Notes: generated by a model not told the origin, from the letters alone. Counted from the stretch's first letter, positions 47,690 to 60,874 are shown. The stretch: DNA of 64,000 bases from Artemia franciscana (GCF_032884065.1 NC_088867.1:44455453-44519452), one strand, 5' to 3'. Numbers and translations are program-made.

Positions 47690-48640
47690 ACATTTCAGTA
47701 AGAAGATGTCAGAACCAGACTGTTTATTAACTGTAAGAAAGCAGAAGTCATAGTAGTGAAGCCCCAGTTTCAGGCCAACAAATCAAATTATTCGTTTGCC
47801 AGAGCCCAAATTGAAGGGGTTGGCGACTTCAATTTCCTTAGTTTTACTATATATTGGGGAAGCTGCGTCGACCACAAATTTGTTGCCTAATCTGCCAAGG
47901 CCTTAACCATTTTCTCTAGGCTGAGCTGTGTTTTGCAGAAGCTAATGATAAAACAGGCTACCAAAATGAAGATTCTTGCAGCTTCTTACTTACCTATCCT
48001 GATATTAGGACCTGAGACTTGGCGTGCAACTGTAGCTATTCTTAACAGTTTCAATAATCTTCGGTCTAAGTCGCTCCGGAGAATAGAGGGAATCCAACGG
48101 ACACACTTTGTCATTAATGATAACCTACAAGGTATGACTTTAAAATTCCTCTTTCCGCACTAGGCTGCCCAGCGGATAATTTTTGTTTTGTGGCTGCCTG
48201 CTAATACACTGGCTCAGATTCCTTATGACTTCGACCCAATCAGATGTGGCTGGAAACCACTTTTGGTCATTCCACCTTCCGTCGAATGGCCGTTTTGGGA
48301 AACTTATTTACCAGGCTGGAATTCCGCTGTCAGATACAGAAGGCCTTGTGGCTGACCATTCCATCACACTTGGAAAAAGCTGACGACACAATCAACGACA
48401 CCCAGCATGAGGGTTTAGATAAAAGTAAGTATTGGCTGAGTGTTTGGCGCGATTTACTTGCAATCATGAACCCATTCAAGTCCTGATATAGCTGATTGGT
48501 TGGATTGGAATGGGTACCTGGAGAAACCCGAGGGAAAACACTGGGACAGTTGGATGAGTTGCCCCAATCTAGTATAATACTCCCAGCCAAAGACAAAGAA
48601 TCAGGAGATCTATATGTGTGTGAAGGGATTATCATCTGCA
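47690..48640 (+). pseudogene. LINE RT C-terminal part
   Basis: Plus-strand text reads NCKKAEVIVVKPQF and IEGVGDFNFLSFTIYWGS, then ATKMKILAASYLPILILGPE and LRSKSLRRIEGIQRTHFVIN. This is the thumb and connection region seen after the YADD box in non-LTR reverse transcriptases ('F.YLGS.I', 'K..IL.A...P.LLYG.E'). Further tail text continues to about 48640 in shifted frames. Motifs A-C are absent. Confidence 0.7.
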
Positions 48641-48649
48641 AGCAAAAAA

Positions 48650-49735
48650 TGACAAATTTGTAAACATAATAAATCTATTGATCCATGGGCTTACATAGCA
48701 GGCCTTTAGTTGTTTTAATTAATGTTTTCATCATTTTCCAAAAGCTATAATTTTTGCTTCAGCAAAATGAGGAATAAACTAAATATTCTGTCATTTGAAT
48801 ATTTTTTTTAAGCATACGAACTATTTGTTCTTCTAAAACATCCTTTGCCGAAAAGAAAACAAATCAGCGGCATTGAAAGTCGGGAAAATCCTTTAGCTGA
48901 GAAGCCAATTTACCCAAAATGAATTCATGCTCTACTGAGAAAGATGGTTAATTAAACTAATACTTAGGCTTAGGACAAGCACTTAAAGTCAACTGACACA
49001 TCAGACACTGATTCTCAAATTAACAGTGTTGTATATAAGGTAAATAAAAAATCTTTAGCTGCGGGATCACTATCTTACAGCATTCTTCACGAAGAAACAA
49101 ATATTCAAAAAGATTTTCAGAAGTGAGAGCCAATTTCCAGTACATGTGTATACCCTAAATCAGTTACAATATCTACTATCGTAAGTTTTCAAAGGGTAAA
49201 TCTTCAATTAGATAGCACTCATAAGCGTCAGAGACAATTTGATAATTTTTTTAGAATTTCTTTTATATTATATAATTTTTTTGTTTTTAAAAGATAGATC
49301 GTTTTCAAGTATAAACAAATTATTAAATACACGAATTAAAGAAGCGTGCTTTCTTAATTGTATCAGTTTTCACATAGTTGCTTCTCGAATCCCTCGAGAA
49401 AACACATGATTCATAAAAGGTAAATCAACCGTAAACAACGCCCTCAATGTTTCTGTAGTGTGGACACGCAAGCTGTATTCAATTCAATAATTCAAATTGT
49501 TTTTGTGTCTGCCTCATTTTGGTCTTATATCCCGTTCACGTATTTTTTTTTCATGTTGACATAGCTATAGTTATTATATAATCAAATCTAAAAAGCCTCT
49601 TTCAAGTAGTTTTATCCGGCTCCATAGTTGATTTGGACAAGGCTCAATTTGAGTTTCTCAGGACTACTTTGTCCTGGAATGCTGCAAAGCACTAGCTTCA
49701 TATTTGTGCTACCAAGGAGCAAATTCTTATATTAT
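48650..49735. other. AT-rich intergenic sequence
   Basis: No long frame or repeat recognised. Confidence 0.5.
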
Positions 49736-49739
49736 TTAT

Positions 49740-51400
49740 CTATTTGCTAGTTCAGCAGCGTAGGGTCTACTTTCCTGGATTTTTTTTTTAAACTCTTTCA
49801 TGATCCAAACAAGTGTGATACTTGTACACCTACTTCGGAACATCGCTGATAAAACTGATAAGCAGCATATAGCAGGTTTATATAATAAAACCCTAAGATA
49901 ATAGATACTTCTGTGCCGCCAGAGGCACCCAGGGCATCCACAGAGAGCCACAAGTCATCTCGCATATATGTCACCGCTAAAATATCTTCCCATTGGGGTT
50001 GTATTGAATGTTCCCGTTGATATCTGTGACGAAAGGTGTTTTTTTTTTTGGTTGACCTCTCCTGCACTTTCCCTAAGGTTGCAATTCCTAGATGTGTTTT
50101 GGAATCCTTTTGTCCTTCATATGGATCACGTGCCCAAGGTATCACCGCGTTTGTTGCCGAATGATATCTATAATCATGGATTGGCCTAAGAAAAATTGGA
50201 CAATCTGGCTTGTGACACGATCTCTCCAATCGATGTACAGAATTCTCCGAAAGCAATTACTTTCGAATACAAGAATCAGTCTCTCTTGTTGTTGACTTAA
50301 ATTCCAGCACTCGCTGCCATAGAGAAATGCAAAAATAACATTTCTATTAAATAGCTTCATTTTTAGTTTTGTAGAATACTGTTTTGATCGACAAACTGAT
50401 TTTAGTTGGTTAAAAGCACGACTGGCTGGCCCTATCCTCAACTGCACTTCCCGCTCACTTGATCCTGAATTTTCTATCGTGTTGCCGAGGTATTTCAACT
50501 CTGCGACCTGCTCGACAGTTGAATATTTACACTCTATTTTCAGGGGGGAAGGGAATCAGTTGTTGTCATGCTCTTTGTCTTCTCTATGTTAATCTTGAGG
50601 CCAAGTCAGCCATGTTTTTTACAGATAGTATGGAGCAGATTCTTGAATATGCTCTTGTTACTTCCCATCAAATCATCAGAAAAATTCAGATCTGCTAGTG
50701 GTTTTCTTTCTCCAATTTGGATGCCGAGCTCTGTACAATCAAATAGTATGCAGGCAACAGCGAGGACGAAGGGAAATGGAGAAAGAATATAGCCCTGTTT
50801 TAAGCCGGATATGATACAGAAATATCCAGCATTTCCTTCTTGGGTCTGATCACAACATTCTGTATTTTCATATAATCATGTAGTAATTAGGGTCACGAGT
50901 TTATCGAAATTTCTATAGTACTGCAGGATGTTCCATTGCGAGCCTCGGTCAATCGAAGACTTTCTCGAAGTCCACGAAAATCAGCAGCATTTTCGTCATC
51001 ATTTAGTTTTTCCTCCCTCATCATCCTTAGTGTGTGGATGAGATCCATGCAAGAATGGGACGGTCGGAAATAATGCTGTTCCTTTCGTAGGTATTTATTG
51101 AGGATTGTCTGAATGCGCTGAAGAATAATTTGTGCGAAAATTTTACCCAAAATGCATTGACGCCCCTGTAGTTGTCACAATTTCTGGCGTCTTCATTCTT
51201 GAAAATTTTGATGAGCGAACTTTTTGTCCAATCAATGGGTACTTTTTCAGACTTCCTGATACTAGCAAAAGTCTAAGCCACACATCCATAGAAGTATTCA
51301 GTGGCAATTTTATCATCTCGGCTGTTATTCGGTTAGTTCCTGCCACTCTGCCATTCTTTAGCTCGTGGGCTACCTTTTGAACTTGCACATCATAAGGTTA
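49740..51400 (-). pseudogene. LINE (RTE/CR1-like), reverse transcriptase
   Basis: Minus-strand order: VAHELKNGRVAGTNRITAEM (51390-51300), MGKIFAQIILQRIQTILNKY and YFRPSHSCMDLIHTLRMMRE (51150-51000; RT domains 2a-3), then FRGLRESLRL where motif A should be, then degenerate palm. The frame 50142-50498 gives MKYLGNTIENSGSSEREVQL and FAFLYGSECWNLSQQQERL, the post-palm region. The C-terminal tail ends near 49800. Several frameshifts; the catalytic DD of motif C is not seen in any frame I read. Inactive. Confidence 0.75.
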
Positions 51401-51429
51401 TTCTTAGTTGATTTGGAGATTCAAAACGT

Positions 51430-52352
51430 TTGCAGGGATATCCAGGGCGCATACTACAGGGGCTGCTTCCTCATCAACGCCTCGCTCTTTGCGCTAAAGT
51501 TTGACTATTTCTCTCAACTCTTCGCTTTAAAACAGTAAACAATTTTAGTGTAAAGAGCGGGGCGTTGATGAGGAAGCAGCCCCTTTCATTTACGAAGTAA
51601 TTTCTGTTCGTTTTAAGTTTTAATGTTGCTCCTTACTTTCAGTTAAAAAAAAAATTGTTTTTTTTAATTTAATTTCTGAACGTTTTTGAATCAATGCATG
51701 TTTTTATTTTGGCTCTCCACAGAGGAAGGGAGGAGTAAGTCGTCCCCAAAGACATAGTTATAAGGTTTTTCGACTACGCTGACTAAATTGGCTATCTCAG
51801 AATTTTGATCCGTTGACTTTGGGAAAATAATTAGCGTGGAAGGGGGCCTAGGTGCCCTCCAATTTTTTTGGTCACTTAAAAGAGCACTAGAACTTTTCAT
51901 TTTCGTTAGAATGAGTCCTTTTGCAAAATTATAGGACCACTTGGTCGATACGATCACCCCTGGGAAAAAAAACACAACATAACAAACAAACAAATAAATA
52001 CGCATCCGTGATCTGTCTTCTAGGAAAAAGTACAAAATTCGACATTTTTGTAGATAGGAGCATGAAACTTCTACAATAGGATTCTCTGATACGCTGAATC
52101 AGATGGTGTGATTTAAATTAAGATTCTGTGACTTTTAGGGGGTGTTTCCCCCTATTTTCTAAAATAAGGCAAATTTTCTCAGGCATGTAACTTTTGATGG
52201 GTAAGACTAAACTTGATGAAACTTATATATCTAAAATCAGCATTAAAATGTGATTCTTTTGATGTAGTTATTGGTATCAAAATTCCATTTTGTAGAGTTT
52301 TGGTTACTCTTGAGCCGGGTCGCTCCTTACTACAGTTCGTTACCACGAACTG
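51430..52352 (-). repeat. R1 repeat, short copy with foldback end
   Basis: The hairpin terminus CAGTTCGTTACCACGAACTG is at 52333-52352. The inner module is at 51720-52310. The opposite end has a foldback: 51457-51516 pairs with 51540-51590 (GGGGCTGCTTCCTCATCAAC and its complement). Confidence 0.75.
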
Positions 52353-52359
52353 TTTGATT

Positions 52360-53520
52360 ATATTAAACAAATAAATGAAAATCTTTATTACCATCAGCGC
52401 ACAAAAGTGAAGACGATGGAGTAAAAAAGAGAGAAAAGCTGATTTTTTTTTTAATTCTCTGTTTCCTTTCATTTTTTTACCTGTTTATCTTCTTTTTGTG
52501 TATTTGTAGGTAGGCAAAACTAGACTTATTTTCATGCAACCTGATAGAAACCTTTTTCTTTGAAACAAGTTTGACGAAGACAAAATAGCAATTTAAGTTA
52601 AATAAGTTTTTTAAAACACTCATAACTATGGAATTCTTAATGTTTCCATGTATAAGCAAAGATTTCTCCGATACCAAGAATCTTTTTTTTTATTTTCTAG
52701 AAGTTTCTCATCCAAAATATGTTTTATTGTCAAGAAAATCCATTTGACACATATTGACACATGTTGACACATATTGTCAAATATTGTCAACACATATTAT
52801 TTGACACATATTGTCAAAAAGCAATCAACAAGCGGCGAAAAACCCTAAAAAATCCTCATCGTCAAAAATCTATTTACGGAGAATTACTATTTTAAGTATT
52901 CTTCAAATTTAGTTTAGATCTCTTGCCATGGAATTATTCTTCAAAAGACGTAATGGGCCTTTAGATGTGTTATAAGGATTATAGAAGAAAAAATATACAA
53001 GAAATGCTGTAAAAAGCTGTACCTATTCAAACAATGATTGCGAATTCTTTGCCTACACGTAAGGACAGTAATTTTACCGTTAAACGATTATTGTATTGAT
53101 TAATACAGCTCCAAATTAGTGCGAATATGACCAAAAGTTTAATACATGCAACAATATCTTTAAGCCAAGTAAATCGCGATAATATCAAACCAAATCGAGT
53201 AAAAAAAAATTTGCTACGATTAGATGTTTATTTATATTTTTATTTTATGTGTAGTTAATAAATCTTTATTAAAATCTAAATTTATTAATTATTTAATTAA
53301 TGCTCATAAAATATATGTCTTTTAATAATTACATTAAAATTAATTAATTTAGTTTAATTTTAAATCAATAAAAACAATAAAAATTAAATTAAATTAATTG
53401 ATTACTGTATATTTGATCACTAGTGGAACTATTTTGATCAAAAACTTGTTATAATAAGCGCATTGAGGAATTAAAAAAGAAATGTCTTGAAACAAACTTT
53501 TCTGAAGGCAAAGTTATGTG
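52360..53520. other. AT-rich sequence; TTGACACATA cluster
   Basis: A short cluster of TTGACACATATTGTCAA-type units lies at 52741-52818. 53220-53400 is extremely AT-rich (AATTAATTTA runs). No gene. Confidence 0.5.
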
Positions 53521-53527
53521 GACAGTA

Positions 53528-54317
53528 TCAGAACCAACCTTAAAAAACAAAACCCTGTTTTCAATTATATGTCTTGTTCTTTCAATGAAAATCACTTTAG
53601 AATTTGATTTTGAGGAATTTAGAATTTTTTTTTTGCGAAGTCATCCAAAATATTTTCTGTGATATGGAATTGTGTATTAAGAAAAAAGGGAGGCTTTAGG
53701 GGTTGATATCGATATATCAAAAATCTGGCACCGATTTATTTCTGTTTTCATAAAGAATCCAATCTTGAATCTTATTAAATAAAAAAACAAGTTTTTTTAA
53801 CGGAAAGTAAGGAGCGACATTAAACCTTAAAGCGAACAGAAATTACTTCGTATATGAAAGGGGCTGCTTCCTCATCAACGCCCCGCTCTTTACGCTAAAG
53901 TTTGTCTCTTTCTCCTAATTCTACTTTTTAAAACAGTAAAAAAAACTTTAGCGTAAAGATCGGGGCGTGTATGAGGAAGCAGCCCTTTCATATACGAAGT
54001 AATTTCTGTTCGTTTTAAGGTTTAATGTCGCTCCTTACTTTCCGTTAAAAAAACCTGTTTTTTTATTTAATAACATTCAAGATTGGATTCTTTATGAAAA
54101 CAGAAACTAATCGGTGCCAGATTTTTGATATATCGATATCAACCCCTAAAGCCTCCCTTTTTTCTTAATACACAATTCCATATCAGAGAAAATATTTTGG
54201 ATGACTTCGCAAAAAAAAAATTCTAAATTCCTCAAAATCAAATTCTAAAGTGATTTTCATTGAAAGAACAAGACATATAATTGAAAACAGGGTTTTGTTT
54301 TTTAAGGTTGGTTCTGA
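53528..54317. repeat. 790-bp near-perfect palindrome
   Basis: The left arm from TCAGAACCAACC (53528) and the right arm ending GGTTGGTTCTGA (54317) are reverse complements for about 370 bp with few differences. They meet at a spacer of about 40 bp near 53922. Arms contain the R1 terminus AGTAAGGAGCGAC (53806-53818 and inverted near 54027-54039) and CTTTAGCGTAAAGA at the centre. The low divergence points to a recent event or continuing gene conversion. Confidence 0.85.
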
Positions 54318-55710
54318 GCGTTTTTGAATCAATGCATGTTTTGATTTTGGCTCTCCGCAGATGAATACTTAAAACGAAATTTCCATATTTTTTTTTCTAA
54401 ATGGATTTCTCATAGTTATGATCAAATGATTTTGAGAAAAAAAAGGAGAGGGGGAGGAAGCCTAGTTGCTCTCCGATTTTTTGGCTACTTAAAAAGGCAA
54501 CTAGAACTTTTAATTTTTTACGAATGTTTTTATTAGTAAAATATATACTTAACTTACAAATTATCTTACGCAAAGAACTTCCGTATTCTCATGTTTTTAT
54601 TACGTATATGGAGGGGTTCACCCCCTCGATCCTTACACTAAAGCTTAAATTTTGTCCCAATTTCTTAAGAATGACCCCTGAATCACAAAAGCCGTAGAAT
54701 AAATAGTTGAAATTACTAAAAATACTTTAGCGTAAAGAGCGAGGTATTAGGAGGAGGTGAGCCCATCTTATGCGTAATAATTTCTGTTCTTTTTAAGTTT
54801 TGATGCATCTCCTCACTTTCAGTTGAAAAAACTTTTTCACATTTAACTTTCATTGTTTTTTTTGTTTTTTTGAATAGTGGTAGAAAACCCTGCGCTTCCT
54901 TCAGGAAAATTTTCTTCCCCTATGACAAATTCCTTCAAGGAAAGTTCCCCCAACATATCTCCCTCTTATCAGCCCCCCGCCCACAACCTAAAAATCCCCC
55001 TGAAAACGTCTGTACAATTCCAAATAACCATCACTATATGTAAGCAATGGTCGAAGTTTGTAACTTGTGGCCCCTCCCACGGGGACTGTGAGGGAGTAAG
55101 TCGTCCCCAAAGACATAGTTAAAAGATTTTTTGACTACGCTGAATAAAATGGCTATCTCAGAATTTTGATTTGGTGACTTTGGGAAAATAATTAGCGTGG
55201 GAGGGGGGCTAGGTGCCCTCCAATGTTTTTGGTCACTTAAAAAGGGCACTAGAACTTTCATTTCCATTAGAATGACCCTTCTCTCAAGATTATAGGACCA
55301 CTGGGTCGATATGATCACCCCTGGGGGAAAAAAAACAAAAACAAACAAACAAATAAACACGCATCCGTGATCTGCCTTCTGGCAAAAAATACAAAATTCT
55401 ACATTTTTATGGATAGGAGCTTGAAACCTCTACAATAGGGTTCTCGGATACGCTGAATCTCATGGTGTGATTTTGTTAAGATTCTGTGACTCTTAGGGGT
55501 TGTTTCCCCCTATTTTCTTAAATAAGGCAAATTTTCTTAGGCTCGTAACTTTTGATGGGTAAGACTAAACTTGATTTAACATATATATTTAAAATCAGCA
55601 TTAAAATGCGATTCTTTTGAAGTAGTTATTGATATCAAAATTCCATTTTTTACAGTTTTGGTTACTATTGAGCCGAGTCGCTCCTTACTACAGTTCGTTA
55701 CCACGAACTG
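53806..55710 (-). repeat. R1 repeat, copy X (contains the right half of the palindrome)
   Basis: TIR AGTAAGGAGCGAC at 53806-53818 and its inverse at 55677-55689, then the hairpin CAGTTCGTTACCACGAACTG at 55691-55710. Body modules are in the same order as copy Y. A second small foldback around CTTTAGCGTAAAGAGCGAGG lies at 54595-54830. No coding capacity. Confidence 0.7.
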
Positions 55711-56040
55711 TTTGAATCTCTGCTTTTTATTGCTTGAGCGCTTTTACGGTTCGAAAGTTTATGGTCCGAATTTCCGCCCGGTTTTAATCAGGTCTGGGCA
55801 CATCACGATTTGTAGGTCATCTTTGGCTAATGATTAACTTCTTTCTATTGCTATAACGTAACCATAATGGGGATAGCGTAACTAATAAAAGCCTATTCTA
55901 ATGTATTGTTTATCGCCAAAACAACCTAACTTGTTAGTGGTGGCTTATCTCTTAATTCAAAAAATGTGTTTATTTGTGCTAATTGGTGCCTGTCTATTGG
56001 TCCTTTGAAGATATGCTTAAAGAACGGCTTTTGGTTCTAT
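55711..56040. other. Unique spacer between R1 copies
   Basis: About 330 bp without match to R1; no gene. Confidence 0.5.
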
Positions 56041-56080
56041 TTTTGTTAATAAATAAAAAAAACTAGTTTTTTCAAATGAA

Positions 56081-57745
56081 AGTAAGGAGCGACATTACAA
56101 CTTAAAACGAACAGAAATTACGCTAAAGTTTACGCTAAACTTTAGCTCTTTACGCTAAAGTTTTTTACTGTTTTAAAATGTAGAGTTAAGAGAAAGAGTC
56201 AAACTTTAGCGAAAAGAGCGGGGCGTTGAGAAGGAAAAGTCTCTTTCATATACGGAGTAATTTCTGTTCGTTTTAAGTTTCAATGTCGCTCCTTACTTTC
56301 ATTTTAAAAAAACTTGTTTTTTTTATTTACTTTCAGGACGTTTTTTGATTCATGCATGTTTTGATCTTGGCTCTCCGCACATAAATAATTAAAACAAAAT
56401 TTGCATATTAATTTTCTTTTTGGCTAAATGGCTTCCTCAAAGTTTTAATCGGAAGATTTTGAGAAAAAAGGAGAGAGGGAGGAAGCCTAGCTGCCCTATA
56501 ATTTTTTGATCGCTTAAAAAGGAAACTAGAACTTTTAATTTTTTACGAACATTTTCAATAGTAAAAAATATACGTAATTTACGAATTAACTTACGCAACG
56601 AACTTCTATATTCGTATATTTTTATTGCGTATATGAGGGAGTTCACACCTCGTCGATACCTCTCTCTTTACACTAAAGCTTACATTCTGTCCCAATTCCT
56701 TAAGAATGACCCTTGAATCACAAAGGCCCTAGAATAAACAGTTGAAATTACTAAAAATACTTTCGCGTAAAGAGCGAGGTATTACGGAGAGGTAAACCCC
56801 TCATATGCGCAATAATTTCTCCTCGTTTTAAGTTTTAATGCTGTTCCTCATTTTTAGCAGAAAAAACCTCTCATATTTATTTTTTCCTTGTTTTTTCAAA
56901 TATTGCAAAAAAATCCTGCACCCCCTTCATTGAAAGTCTCTTCCCCCATGAGAAGTTTTTAAATGGAAAGATCCTCCCAGATAACCCCCCCCCCCCCACC
57001 TCAACTCTCCCTCCCAAACCAAAAAGAAATCCCCCTGAAAACGTCCGTACACTTCCCAGTAACCATTACTATATGTAAACACAGGTCAAAGTTTGTAACT
57101 TGCAACCCTCCCAGGGAGACTGCGGGGTAGTAAGTCGTCCTCAAAGACATAGTTATTAGGTTTTTTGACTATGGGAAATAAAATGGCTATCTCAGAATTT
57201 TGATCCGGTGACTTTTGGGAAAAAATAAGCGTGAGAGAGGGCCTTGGTGCCCTCCAATTTTTTGGGTCACTTAAAAAGGTCACTAGAACTTTTAATTTCC
57301 GTTAGAATGAGCCCTCCCGCGACATTCTAGGACGACTGGGTCGATACGATCACCCCTGGAAAAAAAAACAAAAAAAAAACAAACAAATAAACACGCATCC
57401 GTGATTTGTCTTCTGGCAAAAAATGCGAAATTCCACATTTTTGTAGATAGGGGCTTGAAACTTCTAAAATAAGGTTCTCTGATATGCTGAATCTGATAGT
57501 GTTATTTTCGTAAAGATTGTATGATTTTTAGGGGATATTTTCCCCTATTTTCTAAAATGAGGCAAATTTTCTCAGGCTCTTAACTTTTGATAGGTCAGAC
57601 TAATCTTGATAAAAGTTATATATTCGAAATCAGCATTAAAATGCGATTTCTTTGATGTAGCTATTGGTATCAAAATTCCATTTTTTAGAGTTTTGGTTAC
57701 TATTGAGCCGGGTCGCTCCTTACTACAGTTCGTTACCGCGAACTG
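56081..57745 (-). repeat. R1 repeat, copy Y (1.66 kb)
   Basis: TIR AGTAAGGAGCGAC at 56081-56093, inverse at 57712-57724, terminal hairpin at 57726-57745 (CAGTTCGTTACCGCGAACTG). Foldbacks with CTTTAGCG/CGCTAAAG cores lie at 56058-56330 and 56620-56860. The layout suggests a non-autonomous DNA element of foldback type. Flanking duplications could not be defined. Confidence 0.75.
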
Positions 57746-57749
57746 TTTG

Positions 57750-59600
57750 ATTAAGAGTCCGAGAAATCTAAAAATATAAACAATTTATTAGCATTAGGAT
57801 TCAAATTTCAAAAGACGTTTAGAACAAACTTTATTTTTGAACATAAAAAGGAGAAAAAAATCTGAAAATAAAAAAAAATTGGCATGCAGCCCATCAGGCT
57901 CTTTTCTTTTACTAAGCTAAATATATCGACAAAAGTTTCAAAACGTGTCACGTCCTATGTGTGACATTTTGCTGCAAGATAAGTTGTATGTCATATTTCA
58001 TTCTATTTAATTGTTAATAAATTCGACAGGTGGTAAAATTTTGTAGAAGGAAGTAAAACTCAGAATTTCCTTGGATACCATCTGAAAAAGGTATGTTCGA
58101 ATTTTTTATTATTTATGATTAATTTATCAAGAAAAAACATGTACTTGTGAATTTAATTTGCTGTAATTGAGTCCTTTTAATTATCTTTTCCCCTCTTTTC
58201 ATGTTGCACGCAGACTAAAAAACGTTTGGAAAATTTATAATCCTACTTATTTCTACTTATTTTTACCTCCATCTCATCTCCTTTTTTTGGATGCTCTGCT
58301 CACCTTTTTATTTAGCAGTAGAGGTTAAGATCGAAAGTGGTTTTCTTTGTGCTTAGAATAAATCGTTTTTTTCATCTTCTAAGCAAGGGTACAGTATACG
58401 TAAAGCAGCTAAATTGAGAAGAAAATAAATTCTTATATTTATACCGGAGACAGTTGTTGATGGTAATACAATTGAAAATGCAATGAAAATGCAATTTTTT
58501 AATAGAGTATTTAAAATACTATTTGAATATAGTATACAAGTTGGAACATAGAAATGAAAAGATAAAGGAAATTTTACTTTACAACATAAAAGGGACACAA
58601 CATGAAAACGGTGCTTTAGAATGCATTTTTTTACTATACTCTTTTAACCAGTATAACAATTTTGTCATCATCTTAAATACTTTTTAGTAATTTTTGCAGC
58701 AATGTTTTTGATGACATTACCAGTGACGCTAAGCTGCAATTTTTGGCAGTCACCATTTCTAAGAATGCTCTAAAATGAACTATTCTCTTATTCTTGGCCC
58801 TTGAAGAGATCACATTTCAATTAATTTAAGGAAAAACCATATAGTAAGTTGGAAAATACTTGTAAACCACGTAGGGAGGGAGTTCTGACCTTGTGTGCCC
58901 TGAAATCTTCCATTTCTTAAAACTTCTAAAAATCGCTTACTTATTCCATATACTTTGAAGAACGTTTGAATTTCCTTTTTGGATTTGTGTCCCCTCCCCG
59001 GCAACCAAAATGGAAAACAACGCGCATGTGCATGCTTCCACTTATATGAACAAGCCAGGGCTATCTTGTGCTACCAACCAGTTGTTCTTAGTTTGTGACT
59101 AGTGGTTCTTGGAGGTTCGAATACACATATACATCCATTGTCTTCTCCTCAATCCTATCTGAATCTGAAATGAGCACTAAAATTTTGCAACCTGAGAGAG
59201 AAGTTGACCTAATGGAAGTCTCTTTCTAATCACCCTTTAGATCTATTTATTCTGGAAAATTGTGAAACGGCGTGTCCAGGATATCTCAATTATTTTTACT
59301 ATATAAGAAAATAAATTGTGACGAATTAAAATGAGCCATTATAAAATAGTCAGTGATGTCAAATTTGGAGGGGGATATTAGTACTTGTAATTTTTTGTTA
59401 CTCCCCACCACCATCCCCCTAGATTTCAAAAAACATTGTTTTCATAACGGCAAATAATCGTATATTTTAGATATATTTAAAAAGTCTGCGAGCTCGTTTA
59501 GTAATTTCGAAGTAATATACTTGTTAAACCTAATAAATAAACACTTTTTAAGTTAGCTCCAACCATGGGTGTCTGCAATTTTTTTAGGATAGAAGGAGCC
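57750..59600. other. AT-rich intergenic sequence
   Basis: No gene, repeat or RNA supported. Confidence 0.5.
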
Positions 59601-59604
59601 CCAA

Positions 59605-60025
59605 AAAAGTCACAATTTTAGGGGAGGGACAGAGTAGGCACTTGCCCAAGGCCCAGAAATCTTAGGGGCGCAAAGTACCGCTAACGTTCATAATGCAAAT
59701 TGAAATTTCATTTCTATTAAAATAAAGGTGAAGAGCAGTTAATAAATTGAAATAACTAAAAGGAAAATAGGTCAAAAACAAAGATAATTGAAATGATACA
59801 AATTGAAAGAGCTAATAATAATTAAATAATTTAATAATTCAAATACTCAGCTAAGATAATAATAAATAAATTGGTATTTTATCGATAAATTGAAAAAAAA
59901 TATTAATAAATAAAAATTTTGTTAAAATTTGGCTAAAGATTTTTTTCGCAGAAATGAAGGGGAGGGTATCGTAATCAAGATTTTTCCCCGTTTGCTAGAT
60001 AGGCCAGAACCGCCACTGCAGAAAA
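59605..60025 (+). repeat. Dispersed repeat D, copy 2
   Basis: GGGGCGCAAAGTACC ... AAAAATTTTGTTAAAATTTG ... GTAATCAAGATTTTTCCCC ... GGCCAGAACCGCCACTGCAG; same family as 32120-32520. Confidence 0.6.
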
Positions 60026-60532
60026 GTTTTATATTTTATGCCATTTACATCTACATGGTATTTCTGTCCCTATATTTTGTGGACAAAGGAGGGGAGATTT
60101 GATACGGATGAAGATCCAGTGAGATATATTTTTTCTTTTTAGGGTGAAGAAAATTGACCCTTCGAGTGCGGCCACTCAAGAAAATAAGAAACAGGGAAAA
60201 TTATTCTGGTTCTCTCTGGATCTAATCTAATTCTCTGATCAAAGAGAGAAAAAAACTCAAGGTGAAGAAAACATAATGGCCAGTAGAAGGAAAAGACAAA
60301 CTAAAATGACGTGAATATTTTGCCTCATTAAAAAATAAAAAAAAACATAAATCTTAATTAATCCATCAAACCTAAAATCAAACAAAATCTAAGCCTAAAA
60401 AATACTGTCATGGCTGGATAGTTGGGATTAGATCTTCAGTTCTCTGAATGCAAGATAAAAAATTACTTATTTGACATGCTAAGGCAAAAATTTCTTACAT
60501 TCTTGCCATGATTTATTCTATAATAGATTGTT

Positions 60533-60535
<3 letters not shown>

Positions 60536-60590
<55 letters not shown>
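60536..60590. repeat. (TA)n microsatellite
   Basis: TA repeat 45 bp upstream of the start codon of the secreted-protein gene. Confidence 0.95.
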
Positions 60591-60592
<2 letters not shown>

Positions 60593-60634
60593 CAATCATA
60601 ATATTCTATTTGATCGATTATAATATAATTCTAG

Positions 60635-60874
60635 ATGAGCTGGCACCTTCTTATCGCTTTTTTCTACATGTTAGTTGGCTCAAACAACGCAAATGAAGAC
60701 ATAAGCTGCGTTTCGCACGCAAAAAATCGTGAGATTATGTGCATAAAACAGCCTGGTCCAGCAGAAGAGCTCCATCTTCACAATATATGTAACGGTGATA
60801 TCAGTTTCAAAGCTCAAGGGTTCGTTACAAACATAGATAAATACACATGTCATGAATATGATGAGGAGCGTGAG
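60635..60874 (+). CDS. Secreted cysteine-rich protein, exon 1
   Basis: ATG at 60635 opens an 80-codon exon ending in phase 0 before GTAAGG (donor 60875). Residues 4-15 (HLLIAFFYMLVG) form a hydrophobic core, with a likely signal-peptidase site after NNA (about residue 19). The mature part begins NEDISCVSHAKNREIMC and has Cys at 25, 36, 52 and 72. The family is not recognised. Upstream is AT-rich. A CTAG directly before the ATG could also be a splice acceptor, so a non-coding first exon is possible. Confidence 0.6.

Noticed and set aside
51691..57283. Minus-strand frames of 65-114 codons sharing SALLSDQKNWRAPRPP-like text
   Set aside because: They recur in each R1 copy with frameshifts and different ends and look like repeat text, not a conserved protein.
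59105..59125. GGTTCGAATAC as a second Pol III B-box
   Set aside because: The last bases deviate and neither a T-stem nor an A-box is present.
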